Source: Pseudosulfitobacter pseudonitzschiae
GTDB lineage: Bacteria > Pseudomonadota > Alphaproteobacteria > Rhodobacterales > Rhodobacteraceae
Direction: 5' to 3'
Length of the DNA stretch: 32,998 nucleotides
Assembly (NCBI RefSeq): GCF_900129395.1
Contig: NZ_FQVP01000016.1
Coordinates: 1-32,998 of the forward strand
The translations under genes and the position numbers were made by a program. Under the pieces are notes generated by a model. The model worked only from the letters and a program-made list of their open reading frames with translations. It ran no database searches and was not told the origin of the DNA. Below, piece by piece: positions 7,676 to 16,213 of this stretch; the first letter of the stretch is position 1, and each line of letters starts with the position of its first letter.

Positions 7676-9076
7676 ACCAGTCGGAGGCCTTGCGAGACGG
7701 GCACCTTCTACGAGGTCGACGAGGCGTGAGAAGCCGCGCCATATGACTGTCGTCCCTGGCGGTGCGTCGGAAGCGCGGTCGAGATAGCCACCGAGTCGTG
7801 CGACCGCCCTGACATAGAATTCTAGGTCGCGAGGTGCGTGCTGTTTCCGTTCTGGTGTAGCTTGGTCGAGCAGATAGCGCTCGTCCGCCGTGAATACAGC
7901 AGCGGGGTCGGCTGCGGGTGTCTTGCGGCTGAGCATTGCCAGCCATGTCACCCGCCACGTCACCACACAGCAGAGCGCGATGCAGTTGGCTAGGCGATCG
8001 GCCGTGGCCAAACGTAGCTCCTCAATCCGGCAGCCGGTTTTCAACGTCCGGAAGAAAGTCTCGATTTTCCAGCGCAGGGCGTACCATTCGAGCTTGTTTA
8101 CAGCCTCCGCGTGGCACCCGACGGGCAGGTTCGTGATCAACTTCCAGAATAGGGGTGCCCTGTCTTCCGGCGGATTGAGTTCCTCGGCATGGATGATCTG
8201 TAGTTCCTGGTGTCGGTATTTCCGCTGCTTTCCGATCGGCGGACAGACCGTCATCTTGGCATACCGGACCGACAGGACCGCGCAATGCTCCTTGCCCTGC
8301 GCATCCCGGAACCGCACCTCGTGGGTGCCGCTCGCCTGCACCTCTGCCATGACTTTGGCGATGGTAGTCCCGCCATCTTCTGCCAAGCGGTCGACGCAGC
8401 TCCGGACCAAAAAGCCAGTCCCGTGTTCCTCCGCCAAGCAGTACAGCTCGTAGATGTCACTCTCCCTGTCTCCGACATGCACACAACGTTCCGGCGAACC
8501 CGCCAACTCGGTCGACAGGCGCAGGTTGTCGAGCCAGCGCATGCTTTCCTTTTGTTCAATGGGCACGCGGGTCGGATTGATCTTGCGCTTGAGCGCGGCG
8601 GTGCCTTTGAAGGCGGCGCGGGACCAGAATTTTGCTGCCGTCAACCCGAGCGGCAGACCGTCCGGGGTGATCGCCAGGCTGGCATGCATCTGGAACCCGC
8701 AGACCACATGTTTCTTACGCCGGCCGTCCTTCAGCTTCTGCCCGGTCGAGACATGGGTGAATCCAATCTTTTCCGGAGACGCGCGCTTAAAGTTGAACTC
8801 TGTCGTATCCTGCAGGATAAGAATTGGACCGCTGGTTGCCTGGATACGCAGGGCAGAAGCCGCAAAATGCCCCTCTAAGATTCTATGTTCGCTGACATTC
8901 CCATTGGAAAAGAAACGATAGGCCGCCTTGGTGTTCGACCAGTCCTGAAACGCCGTCGGCAGTGATTTCCCCGGTCGCTCCCCGAGGGCCTCGAGTATCG
9001 CGCCGAGCCTGCGGTTCAATCGCTCATCCCCTAGGTCGCAACCGGCGGTTTCTGTTTTCACCCAGCTCTGTCCCAT
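7664..9076 (-). CDS. IS4-family transposase, Tn5/IS50-like
   Basis: A 470-residue DDE transposase. I choose ATG 9076 because AGGAGG (9084-9089) lies 7 nt upstream; a longer frame from 9103 would put this Shine-Dalgarno inside the gene. The N-terminal region (DLGDERLNRRLGAI, AYRFFSN) is the Tn5-type DNA-binding part. The catalytic triad fits Tn5 spacing: Asp90 (LQDTTEF), Asp203 (VGDRESDIYE) and Glu339 in the YREK-type motif (YALRWKIETFFRTLKTGC). No frameshift or stop interrupts it. The length matches Tn5 transposase (476 residues). Confidence 0.95.
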   Translation of the reverse strand: MGQSWVKTETAGCDLGDERLNRRLGAILEALGERPGKSLPTAFQDWSNTKAAYRFFSNGNVSEHRILEGHFAASALRIQATSGPILILQDTTEFNFKRASPEKIGFTHVSTGQKLKDGRRKKHVVCGFQMHASLAITPDGLPLGLTAAKFWSRAAFKGTAALKRKINPTRVPIEQKESMRWLDNLRLSTELAGSPERCVHVGDRESDIYELYCLAEEHGTGFLVRSCVDRLAEDGGTTIAKVMAEVQASGTHEVRFRDAQGKEHCAVLSVRYAKMTVCPPIGKQRKYRHQELQIIHAEELNPPEDRAPLFWKLITNLPVGCHAEAVNKLEWYALRWKIETFFRTLKTGCRIEELRLATADRLANCIALCCVVTWRVTWLAMLSRKTPAADPAAVFTADERYLLDQATPERKQHAPRDLEFYVRAVARLGGYLDRASDAPPGTTVIWRGFSRLVDLVEGARLARPPTGTCG

Positions 9077-9153
9077 GCTTGCACCTCCTATTCGGTGCCA
9101 CATGACGAATCATGATCGTATCATCCTCGCCAAGACCAATTATAGTAGGTGAA

Positions 9154-9423
9154 TCAATTTACCACACCACTTGTGGGTAACAGCAAGCCGGCGTAGGCCA
9201 CAGCGAGGTCACGGTCCATTTCGATGAGCTCTTGCAAGTTTTCGATCCCAAACGGAGTGAAGGCAATGACACTGTCGGCGCCGGGGCCGTAGACCCAGAT
9301 CACGCCATGTTCGGTTTCCATATCGATGGCGAGATCGAAGATCCGATCGACGGTTTCGCCCAGTTCGGCTGCGACGCGGTCGATAGTCTTGACGGAATAC
9401 ACTTTGTTCAGCTGCATGGTCAC
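9154..9423 (-). CDS. Small ORF of the IS66-type element, 3' end altered by the IS insertion
   Basis: This is an 89-residue frame starting GTG at 9423, overlapping the tnpC stop (GTGA); an ATG two codons later is also possible. The product (KTIDRVAAELGETVDRIFDLAIDMETEHGVIWVYG, here cited only to mark its acidic helical start) has a second half with SVIAFTPFGIENLQELIEM. Passenger ORFs directly after tnpC occur in IS66-family elements. The IS4-family element changed its end: the last ten residues now come from the IS. In the pre-insertion sequence, rejoined at the duplication, the frame continues AYAGCLR and stops at 7635-7637, giving 82 residues. So little of the protein is lost. The function is unknown. 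Confidence 0.6.
   Translation of the reverse strand: MTMQLNKVYSVKTIDRVAAELGETVDRIFDLAIDMETEHGVIWVYGPGADSVIAFTPFGIENLQELIEMDRDLAVAYAGLLLPTSGVVN
9169..9187 (-). repeat. Right terminal inverted repeat of the IS4-family element
   Basis: On the minus strand it reads CTTGCTGTTACCCACAAGT. It lies 92 bp upstream of the transposase start at 9076, leaving room for the transposase promoter. Confidence 0.93.
9188..9196. repeat. Right copy of 9-bp target-site duplication
   Basis: CCGGCGTAG directly abuts the right terminal repeat and matches 7648-7656 in all nine positions. Joining the two flanks and removing one copy restores the end of the IS66-type element. Confidence 0.95.
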
Positions 9424-9910
9424 GCTGCCTCGGCGAGGGACAGGGCTTTCCAGTTCCAGGGCAAAATCTCATGGATGCGCGAGACGGACATGTCGGGCAA
9501 TCGGGCGAGGACATCGGCGAGCCAAGCCTGTGGGTCGATGTCGTTCATTTTGGCCGTTACGATCAGGGTATACACGGCAGCGGCCCGCTCGCCGCGGCGC
9601 TCGGAACCCGCGAAGAGCCATGACTTCCGACCCAGAGCCACGCCGCGCAGAGCGCGTTCGGCCCCATTATTCGTCAGGCAGATACGCGCGTCATTCAGGA
9701 ATGTCGTGAAGGCCTGCCAGCGGCCATCTTCCTCAAACATGTAGTTGATCGCCTTGGCCACCTTGTTGTGCCGTGACAGTTTTGCACGCTCTTCCTTCAG
9801 CCAATCAGGGAGGCTATTGACCAAGGGCCGAGACAGGTTCTGGCGGGCGGCAAGACGGGCATCGATATCCAGCCCATTGATGTCGCGCTCGATGTCGAAG
9901 ATGGTCACGT
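9420..9910 (-). pseudogene. tnpC: IS66-family transposase TnpC, C-terminal remnant
   Basis: The frame carries the C-terminal third of an IS66 transposase: DIERDINGLDIDARLAARQ, LSRPLV, KAINYM, then LNDARICLTNNGAERALRGVALGRKSW and the C-terminal block with GERAAAVYTLIVTAK and WLADVLARLPD. The motif NNxAERALR.....RKxW is the hallmark of the family. The N-terminal DNA-binding region and most of the catalytic domain are gone. Homology starts near 9900, and the frame upstream of it is the antisense of the M20 gene end. The remnant cannot be active. Confidence 0.85.
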
Positions 9911-9915
9911 CGTTA

Positions 9916-11097
9916 TTACGATGCCCCTGAGTTGATGGGCAGACGCTGACGCACGAGCGTGGTCCAGTAAGAGCAGCCCCACGCAATGACATCATCGTTA
10001 AAGTCATATTCAGGGTGGTGCAGCCCTGCGGATGGGCCGTTGCCTATATTGATCATAGCGCCCGGCACTTCGTTCAGCATGAACGAGAAATCCTCCCCGC
10101 CCAGAACCGGCGGCATGTCGAGCGAGACATTCGCCATGCCTGCAACTTCTTGCGCGGCATTGGCGGCCAGTTCGGTTTCGCGTTCGTGGTTCACGGTGAC
10201 GGGGTACATGCGGATGTAGTCCAGCGTGCCCGTCGCGCCATAGCCTGCTGCGATCTGGGGCACCAGTGCTGTCAGCTGTGCTTCGATGTGGGATCGGACC
10301 TCTTCGCGCAAAGTGCGCACGGTGCCGGTGATCTCGATCTTTTGCGGGATCACGTTGAACGCATTGCCTGCGTGGATCGTGCACAGCGACACCACCGCAT
10401 TGTCCATCGGGTCGATGGTCCGCGAGGTGATGGTCTGGATCGCCTGGATCAAGGCTGCTGCAATCGGGAAGGTGTCGATGGTTTCGTCAGGGCGGGCGGC
10501 ATGGCCCCCGCGGCCTTCGATGGTGATGCGCACCTCGTCTACCGAGCCCATGATCGGGCCGGACGCAATGGTGAATTCACCAACAGGCATGTTGGGGCGA
10601 TTGTGCATTCCATAGACTTCGTTGCAGGGCCAGCGTGTGAACAGGCCGTCGTCGATCATTGCCTTGGCGCCCGCACCGCCTTCCTCGGCAGGTTGGAAAA
10701 TGACGATGACGTTGCCGTCAAAGGCACGGCTTTCCGCCAGCTGGCGCGCTGCACCCAGCAGCATGGTGGTGTGGCCGTCGTGGCCGCAGGCATGCATTTT
10801 GCCGTCCACCTTCGACGCCCAGGGTTTGCCAGTGGCCTCGACGATCGGCAAAGCGTCCATATCCGCCCGCAGGCCGATTGTCCGGCCAGATGTGTTTGTC
10901 TGACCATGGATAACGCCAACGACGCCAGTGCGTCCGATCCCCTCGACCACTTCGTCGACGCCAGCGGCGCGGAGCGCATCGGCGACGGTGGCCGCGGTGC
11001 GGGTCACATCATACAGTAGTTCCGGGTTCTGATGCAGATCGCGGCGGAATGCGGTCAGGGATTCGACTTGTTTGGCGACCCAGTTTTCAACGGCCAT
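9916..11097 (-). CDS. M20 family amidohydrolase (hippurate hydrolase/N-acyl-amino-acid type)
   Basis: A 393-residue metal-dependent amidohydrolase of the M20D group. The visible metal and catalytic motifs are RADMDALP (77-84), MHACGHDGH (101-109), PAEEGGAGA (136-144), GMHN (163-166) and a late LHHPEYDFND. The dimerisation domain with GRGGHAARP is present. Members remove acyl, aryl or carbamoyl groups from amino acids. It is the last gene of the minus operon, 3 nt after the thiazoline-hydrolase-like gene. In pseudomonads an amidohydrolase of this broad fold acts after 2-aminothiazoline-4-carboxylate hydrolase on carbamoyl-cysteine. That parallel is an inference; the substrate is not readable from the sequence. 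Its 3' end abuts the IS66 remnant but appears complete. Confidence 0.93.
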   Translation of the reverse strand: MAVENWVAKQVESLTAFRRDLHQNPELLYDVTRTAATVADALRAAGVDEVVEGIGRTGVVGVIHGQTNTSGRTIGLRADMDALPIVEATGKPWASKVDGKMHACGHDGHTTMLLGAARQLAESRAFDGNVIVIFQPAEEGGAGAKAMIDDGLFTRWPCNEVYGMHNRPNMPVGEFTIASGPIMGSVDEVRITIEGRGGHAARPDETIDTFPIAAALIQAIQTITSRTIDPMDNAVVSLCTIHAGNAFNVIPQKIEITGTVRTLREEVRSHIEAQLTALVPQIAAGYGATGTLDYIRMYPVTVNHERETELAANAAQEVAGMANVSLDMPPVLGGEDFSFMLNEVPGAMINIGNGPSAGLHHPEYDFNDDVIAWGCSYWTTLVRQRLPINSGAS

Positions 11098-11100
11098 GGC

Positions 11101-11607
11101 TCAGGCGTCCTTGTTCTTCATGCGGTAACGGAAATCACAATGGCTTGCGCCTTTCATGATGGTCTGGGTGCGGGTCAGTTCCATGTCGGGGTTGTAACCG
11201 ATGCAGAAATCGCCGTCGCGGTTGCACGACAGCAGGTGGCCAATGTCGCCCAGCCCCATTTCCTTGTACATTTCAGAGTAGCGGCAGCGCGTGACGTTAA
11301 AGTCCAGCGCCTCTTCGGTGGCGTTCAGCGTATCAATCCGCAGCGCATCTTCGCGGGTCCAGTTCGGCTGGATCGCGGCGAAATCGGTCAGGTCGGGTGT
11401 GTGGCCCAGGGCATCGGCCAATTGCTTGCCCTGCTCGATGGCCGAGCGCGAGCAGGTCTCGCCGATGACGGCCTCGGCCTCGGCGCGGTCGGTGCGGTCG
11501 GTGATCACCTCCAGCACATGCTTGAGGATCATTGCCTCGATCTTGCGGCGCAGCAGGATCGGAACGCTGTTCACGTCCAGACCGTCAGAGGTGTTGGTAT
11601 CGGTCAT
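11101..11607 (-). CDS. L-2-amino-thiazoline-4-carboxylic acid hydrolase family protein
   Basis: A 168-residue cytoplasmic protein. ATG 11607 has AAGGAG at 11618-11623 upstream, so I reject the longer frame that runs into the upstream gene. The C-terminal half has the family signature: VTRCRYSEMYKEMG, then LLSCNRDGDF, YNPDMELTRTQTIM and GASHCDFRY. Characterised relatives open the ring of L-2-amino-thiazoline-4-carboxylate to carbamoyl-cysteine on the way to cysteine. Many members of the family are uncharacterised, so the substrate is uncertain. It lies between the FAD oxidoreductase and the M20 hydrolase, with gaps of 14 and 3 nt. Confidence 0.85.
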   Translation of the reverse strand: MTDTNTSDGLDVNSVPILLRRKIEAMILKHVLEVITDRTDRAEAEAVIGETCSRSAIEQGKQLADALGHTPDLTDFAAIQPNWTREDALRIDTLNATEEALDFNVTRCRYSEMYKEMGLGDIGHLLSCNRDGDFCIGYNPDMELTRTQTIMKGASHCDFRYRMKNKDA

Positions 11608-11621
11608 CGTCGGGTGACTCC

Positions 11622-12923
11622 TTATTGTTTGGGCTCGCTCAGGTCTTTGCGTTTCAACCATGCGAGATAGGTGGGTGCAACGCGGCGGGCGATGCTGTGA
11701 ATGGGGAAGGGGCGCGGTTCGGTCACAGGCAGGGCCAGATCGTTTTCATTCGTACCGGTGGCGGCACGGGCCAGCTCGCGGCCCATCGCCGTGCCAAAGG
11801 CCACGCCGCGGCCGTTGCAGCCGATCCAGACCCAGCCATCTGTGCCAAGCCGGTGAATGCGCGGGAAGCGGTCCCAGTTCATGCCGATGTAGCCGGACCA
11901 AACATGGGTCATTTCGGGCGTACCCAGTTCGGGGAAGGCTTCGCCCAGACTGCGTGCAGCCTTGGCGCGGACGCGATTGACCACGTCATGGCTGCCCATG
12001 ACCGCGCCGCCTGTGATCAAGCGGTTGCGGGCGTCGTAACGGAAAAACCGCAGATCGCCACGGGTGTCGGACACAGCCTGCCGACCGGGCAGGATGGTTC
12101 GGCGCAGGTTGTCACCTAACGGTTGCGTGGCCATCTGCCAGCTGAGCACCGGGATGATGGATTTCGCCAGTCGCGGCGCCAGCGATGGCACCAGTTCTCC
12201 GGTATAGGCATTGGTTGCCAGTATCAAAGCACGCGCCTTTACAATGCCTGTGGCGGTGCGAATGATCCACTGCGCACCGACGCGTTCATAGCTGGTGACA
12301 GCCGAGTTTTCATAGATTTTGGCGTTCAGTTCTTCCGCCGTTTTGGCCATGGCACGGGCCAGAGCGAGCGGGTTGATGTGCCCGCCGGTCGGGTTCAGCA
12401 TCCCGCCGTACCAGAAATCGCTGCCCAGGATTTCGCGTGTCTCTTCGGCGGTTTTGAACTCGGCCGGAAAGCCGTGGCGTTGCCATGTGTCGACCCGTGT
12501 CTGGCACAGTTTCACGCGGCCCGGGCTGTGGGCGGGCTGGAACCAGCCTGTCTGTTCGGCTTCGGCCTTCATGTCGAATTCGCGGACCAGATCGAACAGG
12601 ATGCTGGCCGAGTTGCCGATCAGCTGAACCATCCGTTCGCCTGCGGCGCCATATCGTTTGATCCAGACAGCAGGCTCGGCAGAGGTGAGGATCGGGATGA
12701 CCTGTCCGTTGTTGCGCCCCGAAGCGCCCCAACCGACGGCCTTGCCTTCCAATACGGTGACCGATCCGCCGTTTCGGGCCACTTCAATGGCTGCTGAAAG
12801 GCCGGTGAAGCCGCCGCCGATTACGGCCACGTCTGTCTCGACCGTGCCTTCCAGTGATGGGGCAGCGGCGCGCGGCGGCGCTGTGTCAGCCCACAGCGAA
12901 GGTGGGAAAACCACGTCGGTCAC
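11622..12923 (-). CDS. FAD-dependent oxidoreductase (DAO family)
   Basis: The start is GTG 12923, which overlaps the stop of the upstream gene (GTGA) and has GGAG at 12932-12935, 8 nt away. The product is 433 residues. Residues 31-60 are the dinucleotide fold: DVAVIGGGFTGLSAA with GGGFTG at 36-41, then VLEGKAVGWGASGRNNGQVIP. This last motif is shared with gamma-glutamylputrescine oxidase and other amine or amino-acid oxidases. Near the C-terminus are HVWSGYIGMNWDRFPRIH and GCNGRGVAFGTAMG, the FAD-closing region. It would oxidise a secondary amine or amino acid. The context points to an imported amino-acid-like substrate, but it is not identified. Confidence 0.92.
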   Translation of the reverse strand: MTDVVFPPSLWADTAPPRAAAPSLEGTVETDVAVIGGGFTGLSAAIEVARNGGSVTVLEGKAVGWGASGRNNGQVIPILTSAEPAVWIKRYGAAGERMVQLIGNSASILFDLVREFDMKAEAEQTGWFQPAHSPGRVKLCQTRVDTWQRHGFPAEFKTAEETREILGSDFWYGGMLNPTGGHINPLALARAMAKTAEELNAKIYENSAVTSYERVGAQWIIRTATGIVKARALILATNAYTGELVPSLAPRLAKSIIPVLSWQMATQPLGDNLRRTILPGRQAVSDTRGDLRFFRYDARNRLITGGAVMGSHDVVNRVRAKAARSLGEAFPELGTPEMTHVWSGYIGMNWDRFPRIHRLGTDGWVWIGCNGRGVAFGTAMGRELARAATGTNENDLALPVTEPRPFPIHSIARRVAPTYLAWLKRKDLSEPKQ

Positions 12924-14557
12924 AGGGCTGGCTCCTGATTGGGTTGCGTAGACGGTGCAATGTCGTGAGGCATCCAGAACCAGCGCAGGGCTTCTTCTTC
13001 GGGCAACATTTCCAGAGGTGGCGCGCCGGGAAGGTCGGCAGCCGCATCCGCAAGATCGCGGGCATAGTTCAGACACCCCTCAAAGGTGGGTGCGGTGTCC
13101 TGCGGGCGGTCTTGTGCATTCCACAGGTCCGACAGGGAGCCTACGGCTTTGTCCTCAATCTTGCGCTGTGCGCGCCAGACGCCTGCGGTCAAATCCAGTC
13201 TGTAGTAGGGCAACAGGTCCAGCCCACGTTCCGCGATCAGAGCCAGCGCGGCGGCGATGCGGTCGGTGTCTGTGTCGTCGAAGAACCAGTTGACCCCCAG
13301 CCGCGCCCAGCCGGGCCGGAAGGCCGAGTGGCCCAGTTCCACGGCGCGCTCGTGGCACTCGGCGGTTGCGTCATCAATGCCCAGCAGCGCGTGGCCGTAA
13401 GGGCCGGCACAGGAACAACCACCGCGCGCCTGAATGCCGAACAGGTCGTTCAGCAGGGCCACGACATAGTTGTGGTGCAGCAGCTTGCCCGCGACGCGGA
13501 TGTTGAAGGAAAACACCCCGATGCGCGGCACGTTCTGCGGCCCGAGGATTTCGACCCCCGGAATGGCGCGCAGGGCGGCTTCCAGTCGGTTGGTCATGGC
13601 CTGCTCGCGGCGTTCGACCTCGTCTTCGTCCATATCAGCCTTCAGCTGCAGAACCATACCTGCCCGTATGTTCTCGACGATAGAGGGCGTGCCCGCTTCC
13701 TCGCGACGCTCGGGGTCCGAGACGTAGTTATGGCGCAGTGCGGTGACATAGGACACGGTGCCGCCGCCGGTGATGGTGGGGCGCAGGCTGTCCAGCATAC
13801 GGCGGTCGGCAATCAGGATGCCCGAGGCACCGGGACCGCCCGGAAATTTGTGCGGTGACAGGAATGCCGCATCAATGCGATCATCTGCACCGTTCTCCGA
13901 TGCACTCAAACGCACCGGGATATAGGGCGCTGCGGCGGCGAAATCGGCCACGCACCAGCCACCCTGCGCATGCACCAGACGGGCAATCGCCCGCAGATCG
14001 GTGCGCACACCGGTGACGTTCGAGGCTGCCGAAAAGGCTGCGATCTTCAAAGGTGCATCAGCGTGTTGTTTCAACGCGCTTTCCAGTGTGCTCAGACAGA
14101 TGCTGCCCGCGTCGCTCAGCGGAATGCGCACGATCTGCGCCCCGCTTTCGCGCCAGATCAGGTCGTTCGAATGATGCTCGTAAGGGCCGACAAAGACCAC
14201 CGATCTGTTGTCCAGCCCCTGCAGGGTCAGCGCCCTGACCAGCTTGTCCGCCGCCCCCGTGGCGCCCGAGCCTGCAAAGATCACGGCGTGGTTGGCATCC
14301 GCGCCCACGGATTTGCGCACTGTCTCTCGCGCCAGTTCACGCAGTTGCGTCGACCGCCGACCGGTAAAGGACGTTTCGGTGTGCGTGTTGCCATAGAACG
14401 GCAGCACATGTTTGCGGATCGCATCCTCGATAAATCCGATAGAGCGCCCCGAGGCGACGTAATCGGCATAGATCAACGCGCGCGGTCCGAAGGGGCCGGG
14501 GATCGTCGTGCCCTCACCAATAATGGCTGTGCGGATGGTGTCGAACTGAATAGCCAT
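12920..14557 (-). CDS. Aminotransferase class V-fold PLP enzyme, cysteine desulfurase-like
   Basis: A 545-residue PLP enzyme. The motifs are FAGSGATGAADKLV (94-107, cofactor phosphate), EHHSN (127-131), VADFAAAAPY with Asp205, and the Schiff-base lysine Lys237 in LSPHKFPGGPG. A cysteine pair sits in ARGGCSCAGPYGH (Cys381, Cys383), near where SufS-type enzymes carry the catalytic Cys. The protein is longer than usual (about 400): roughly 120 extra C-terminal residues follow the fold. Its start is 9 nt after the ABC ATPase gene. Possible reactions are desulfuration, C-S lysis or transamination; the sequence does not decide. Confidence 0.88.
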   Translation of the reverse strand: MAIQFDTIRTAIIGEGTTIPGPFGPRALIYADYVASGRSIGFIEDAIRKHVLPFYGNTHTETSFTGRRSTQLRELARETVRKSVGADANHAVIFAGSGATGAADKLVRALTLQGLDNRSVVFVGPYEHHSNDLIWRESGAQIVRIPLSDAGSICLSTLESALKQHADAPLKIAAFSAASNVTGVRTDLRAIARLVHAQGGWCVADFAAAAPYIPVRLSASENGADDRIDAAFLSPHKFPGGPGASGILIADRRMLDSLRPTITGGGTVSYVTALRHNYVSDPERREEAGTPSIVENIRAGMVLQLKADMDEDEVERREQAMTNRLEAALRAIPGVEILGPQNVPRIGVFSFNIRVAGKLLHHNYVVALLNDLFGIQARGGCSCAGPYGHALLGIDDATAECHERAVELGHSAFRPGWARLGVNWFFDDTDTDRIAAALALIAERGLDLLPYYRLDLTAGVWRAQRKIEDKAVGSLSDLWNAQDRPQDTAPTFEGCLNYARDLADAAADLPGAPPLEMLPEEEALRWFWMPHDIAPSTQPNQEPAL

Positions 14558-14566
14558 TGGGTTTCC

Positions 14567-16213
14567 TCAAGCGGCGTCTGTCTTGCGATACGGGGGCGTC
14601 CATGTCCGCCCCGGGATCGATGCAAGCAGGTTCTGGGTGTAGGGATGTTGCGGGTTGGCAAAGATCTCGGCGGTAAAGCCGGCCTCGACCACTTCGCCCT
14701 TTTGCATCACGATGATGCGGTCGCACAGCTGCGCCGCGACGCGCAGGTCGTGGGTGACGAACAACAGCGACAGGTTCATGCGGTCCCGCAGGTCGGCCAG
14801 CAGCTTCAGCACTTGCGCCTGTACGCTGACATCCAGTGCCGACACCGGCTCATCGGCGACGATGACCTTGGGTTCCATCGCAAGCGCACGGGCAATGCCG
14901 ATGCGTTGCCGCTGTCCGCCCGAAAACTCGTGCGGAAAACGGTTGGCGGCGGCGGGTGACAATTCGACCAGTTCCAGCAGATCGCGGGCACGTGCGCGCG
15001 CCTTGTCAGGGTCTTCGCCATGCACGATGGGGCCCTGGGCGATGATGTCCACCACCCGTTTGCGCGGGTTGAGCGAGGCCATCGGATCTTGAAACACCAT
15101 CTGGATGTGCTTGCGCATGCCGCGCAATTCGCGCGGGGTGCAGGCCAGCAAATCGGTGCCGTCAACCTCGACCGCACCGGCATCCGCGTCCAGCAGACGG
15201 GTGACCAGACGCGATACGGTGGTCTTGCCCGAACCGGATTCACCCACAACGCCCAGAGTTTCCCCCTGATGCAGCTCGAAGCTGAGGTCCTTGACCGCGA
15301 CAACCGCCTTGCGCTTGCCCGTCAGCAACCCGCCGCGCGCGGCAAAGGTTTTGCGCAACCCGGTGCCTTTCAGGACAACGGGAAGCGTGGTGACCGGTTT
15401 GGGCGGGGGCGGCAATAGATCGGGAACCGATGCGATCAGCGCCTGTGTATAGGGGTGTTTCGGATCGTTCAGCACCTGATCGGCGGGGCCTTGTTCGACC
15501 ACTTCCCCCTGACGCAGCACGATCACATGATCGGCGATTTCCGCCACGACACCGAAATCGTGGGTGATGAACAACACGCCTGCGCCGTCTTCTTTTTGCA
15601 GGTCGCGGATCAACTTGAGGATCTGCAACTGTGTGGTCACGTCCAATGCGGTTGTGGGCTCGTCCGCGATCACCAGCTTGGGCGACAGCGACAGGGCCAT
15701 TGCGATCATCACGCGTTGCCGCTGGCCGCCGGAGATTTGGTGGGGATAGGCGTTATAAGCGGATTCCGGGTCCGGGATATGCACACGTTTGAGCATCTCC
15801 AGCGCGTGGGCCTGCCGTTCCTTGCGCTTGGCGCCCATGTGCAGCTTCAGAACCTCGTCAATCTGCCAGCCCACGGTTTTCTGCGGGTTCAGCGCAGTCA
15901 TCGGTTCCTGAAAGATCATCGAGATCCGGTTGCCACGCACCTTGCGCATTTCGGCTTCGGTCTTGGCCAGCAGGTCTTCGCCTTCGAAGATGATCTTGCC
16001 GCCCGCGACATGCACGTGGGGCTCGGGCAGCAGGCGCATGATGGCACCCGCCGACAGCGATTTGCCCGAGCCGGATTCCCCGACCATACAGACGATTTCG
16101 CCGGGGTGGACGGTCAGATCCAGACCTTGCAGGGCAAAGGGCCGGTCGGCGCCCTCGGGCAGGGCGATGCGCAGGTCACGGACCGTGAGGATCGGAGCTG
16201 TATCAGCGGTCAT
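14567..16213 (-). CDS. Peptide-type ABC transporter ATP-binding protein, fused double ATPase (DppD-DppF type)
   Basis: A 548-residue cytoplasmic subunit with two complete nucleotide-binding domains. The Walker A motifs are GESGSGKS (45-52) and GESGSGKT (324-331). The signatures are SGGQRQR in each half, and the Walker B motifs are VIADEPTTALD and IVADEPVSALD. A HPYTQ-type oligopeptide-transporter C-terminal motif occurs in both halves. ATG 16213 overlaps the stop of the permease gene (ATGA) and has GAGG 8 nt upstream. This makes it a single-chain equivalent of DppD plus DppF, like GsiA. It energises uptake with the two permeases upstream. Confidence 0.96.
   Translation of the reverse strand: MTADTAPILTVRDLRIALPEGADRPFALQGLDLTVHPGEIVCMVGESGSGKSLSAGAIMRLLPEPHVHVAGGKIIFEGEDLLAKTEAEMRKVRGNRISMIFQEPMTALNPQKTVGWQIDEVLKLHMGAKRKERQAHALEMLKRVHIPDPESAYNAYPHQISGGQRQRVMIAMALSLSPKLVIADEPTTALDVTTQLQILKLIRDLQKEDGAGVLFITHDFGVVAEIADHVIVLRQGEVVEQGPADQVLNDPKHPYTQALIASVPDLLPPPPKPVTTLPVVLKGTGLRKTFAARGGLLTGKRKAVVAVKDLSFELHQGETLGVVGESGSGKTTVSRLVTRLLDADAGAVEVDGTDLLACTPRELRGMRKHIQMVFQDPMASLNPRKRVVDIIAQGPIVHGEDPDKARARARDLLELVELSPAAANRFPHEFSGGQRQRIGIARALAMEPKVIVADEPVSALDVSVQAQVLKLLADLRDRMNLSLLFVTHDLRVAAQLCDRIIVMQKGEVVEAGFTAEIFANPQHPYTQNLLASIPGRTWTPPYRKTDAA

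Larger units (their letters stand above)
7657..9187 (-). mobile_element. Complete IS4-family (IS50/Tn5-like) insertion sequence
   Basis: The element is 1531 bp. Its ends are 19-bp inverted repeats: left CTTGCAGTTACCCACAAGT (7657-7675) and right CTTGCTGTTACCCACAAGT read on the minus strand (9169-9187), with one mismatch. The tail ACCCACAAGT resembles the Tn5 outside end (which ends ATACACAAGT). A 9-bp direct repeat flanks it exactly. A single intact transposase gene fills it. The intact ends, target duplication and ORF suggest a recent insertion that may still be active. Confidence 0.95.
7640..9910 (-). mobile_element. Truncated IS66-family element, interrupted by an IS4-family element
   Basis: What remains is the 3' part of an IS66-type tnpC, a small ORF after it, and an end that reads GTAAGCATCCGGCGTAG from 7640. 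Ends starting GTAAGC are characteristic of IS66-family elements. The other end is missing: tnpC homology stops between about 9899 and 9916, where the M20 amidohydrolase gene ends. The IS4-family element at 7657-9187 sits inside the terminal repeat. The right boundary is approximate. Confidence 0.7.
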
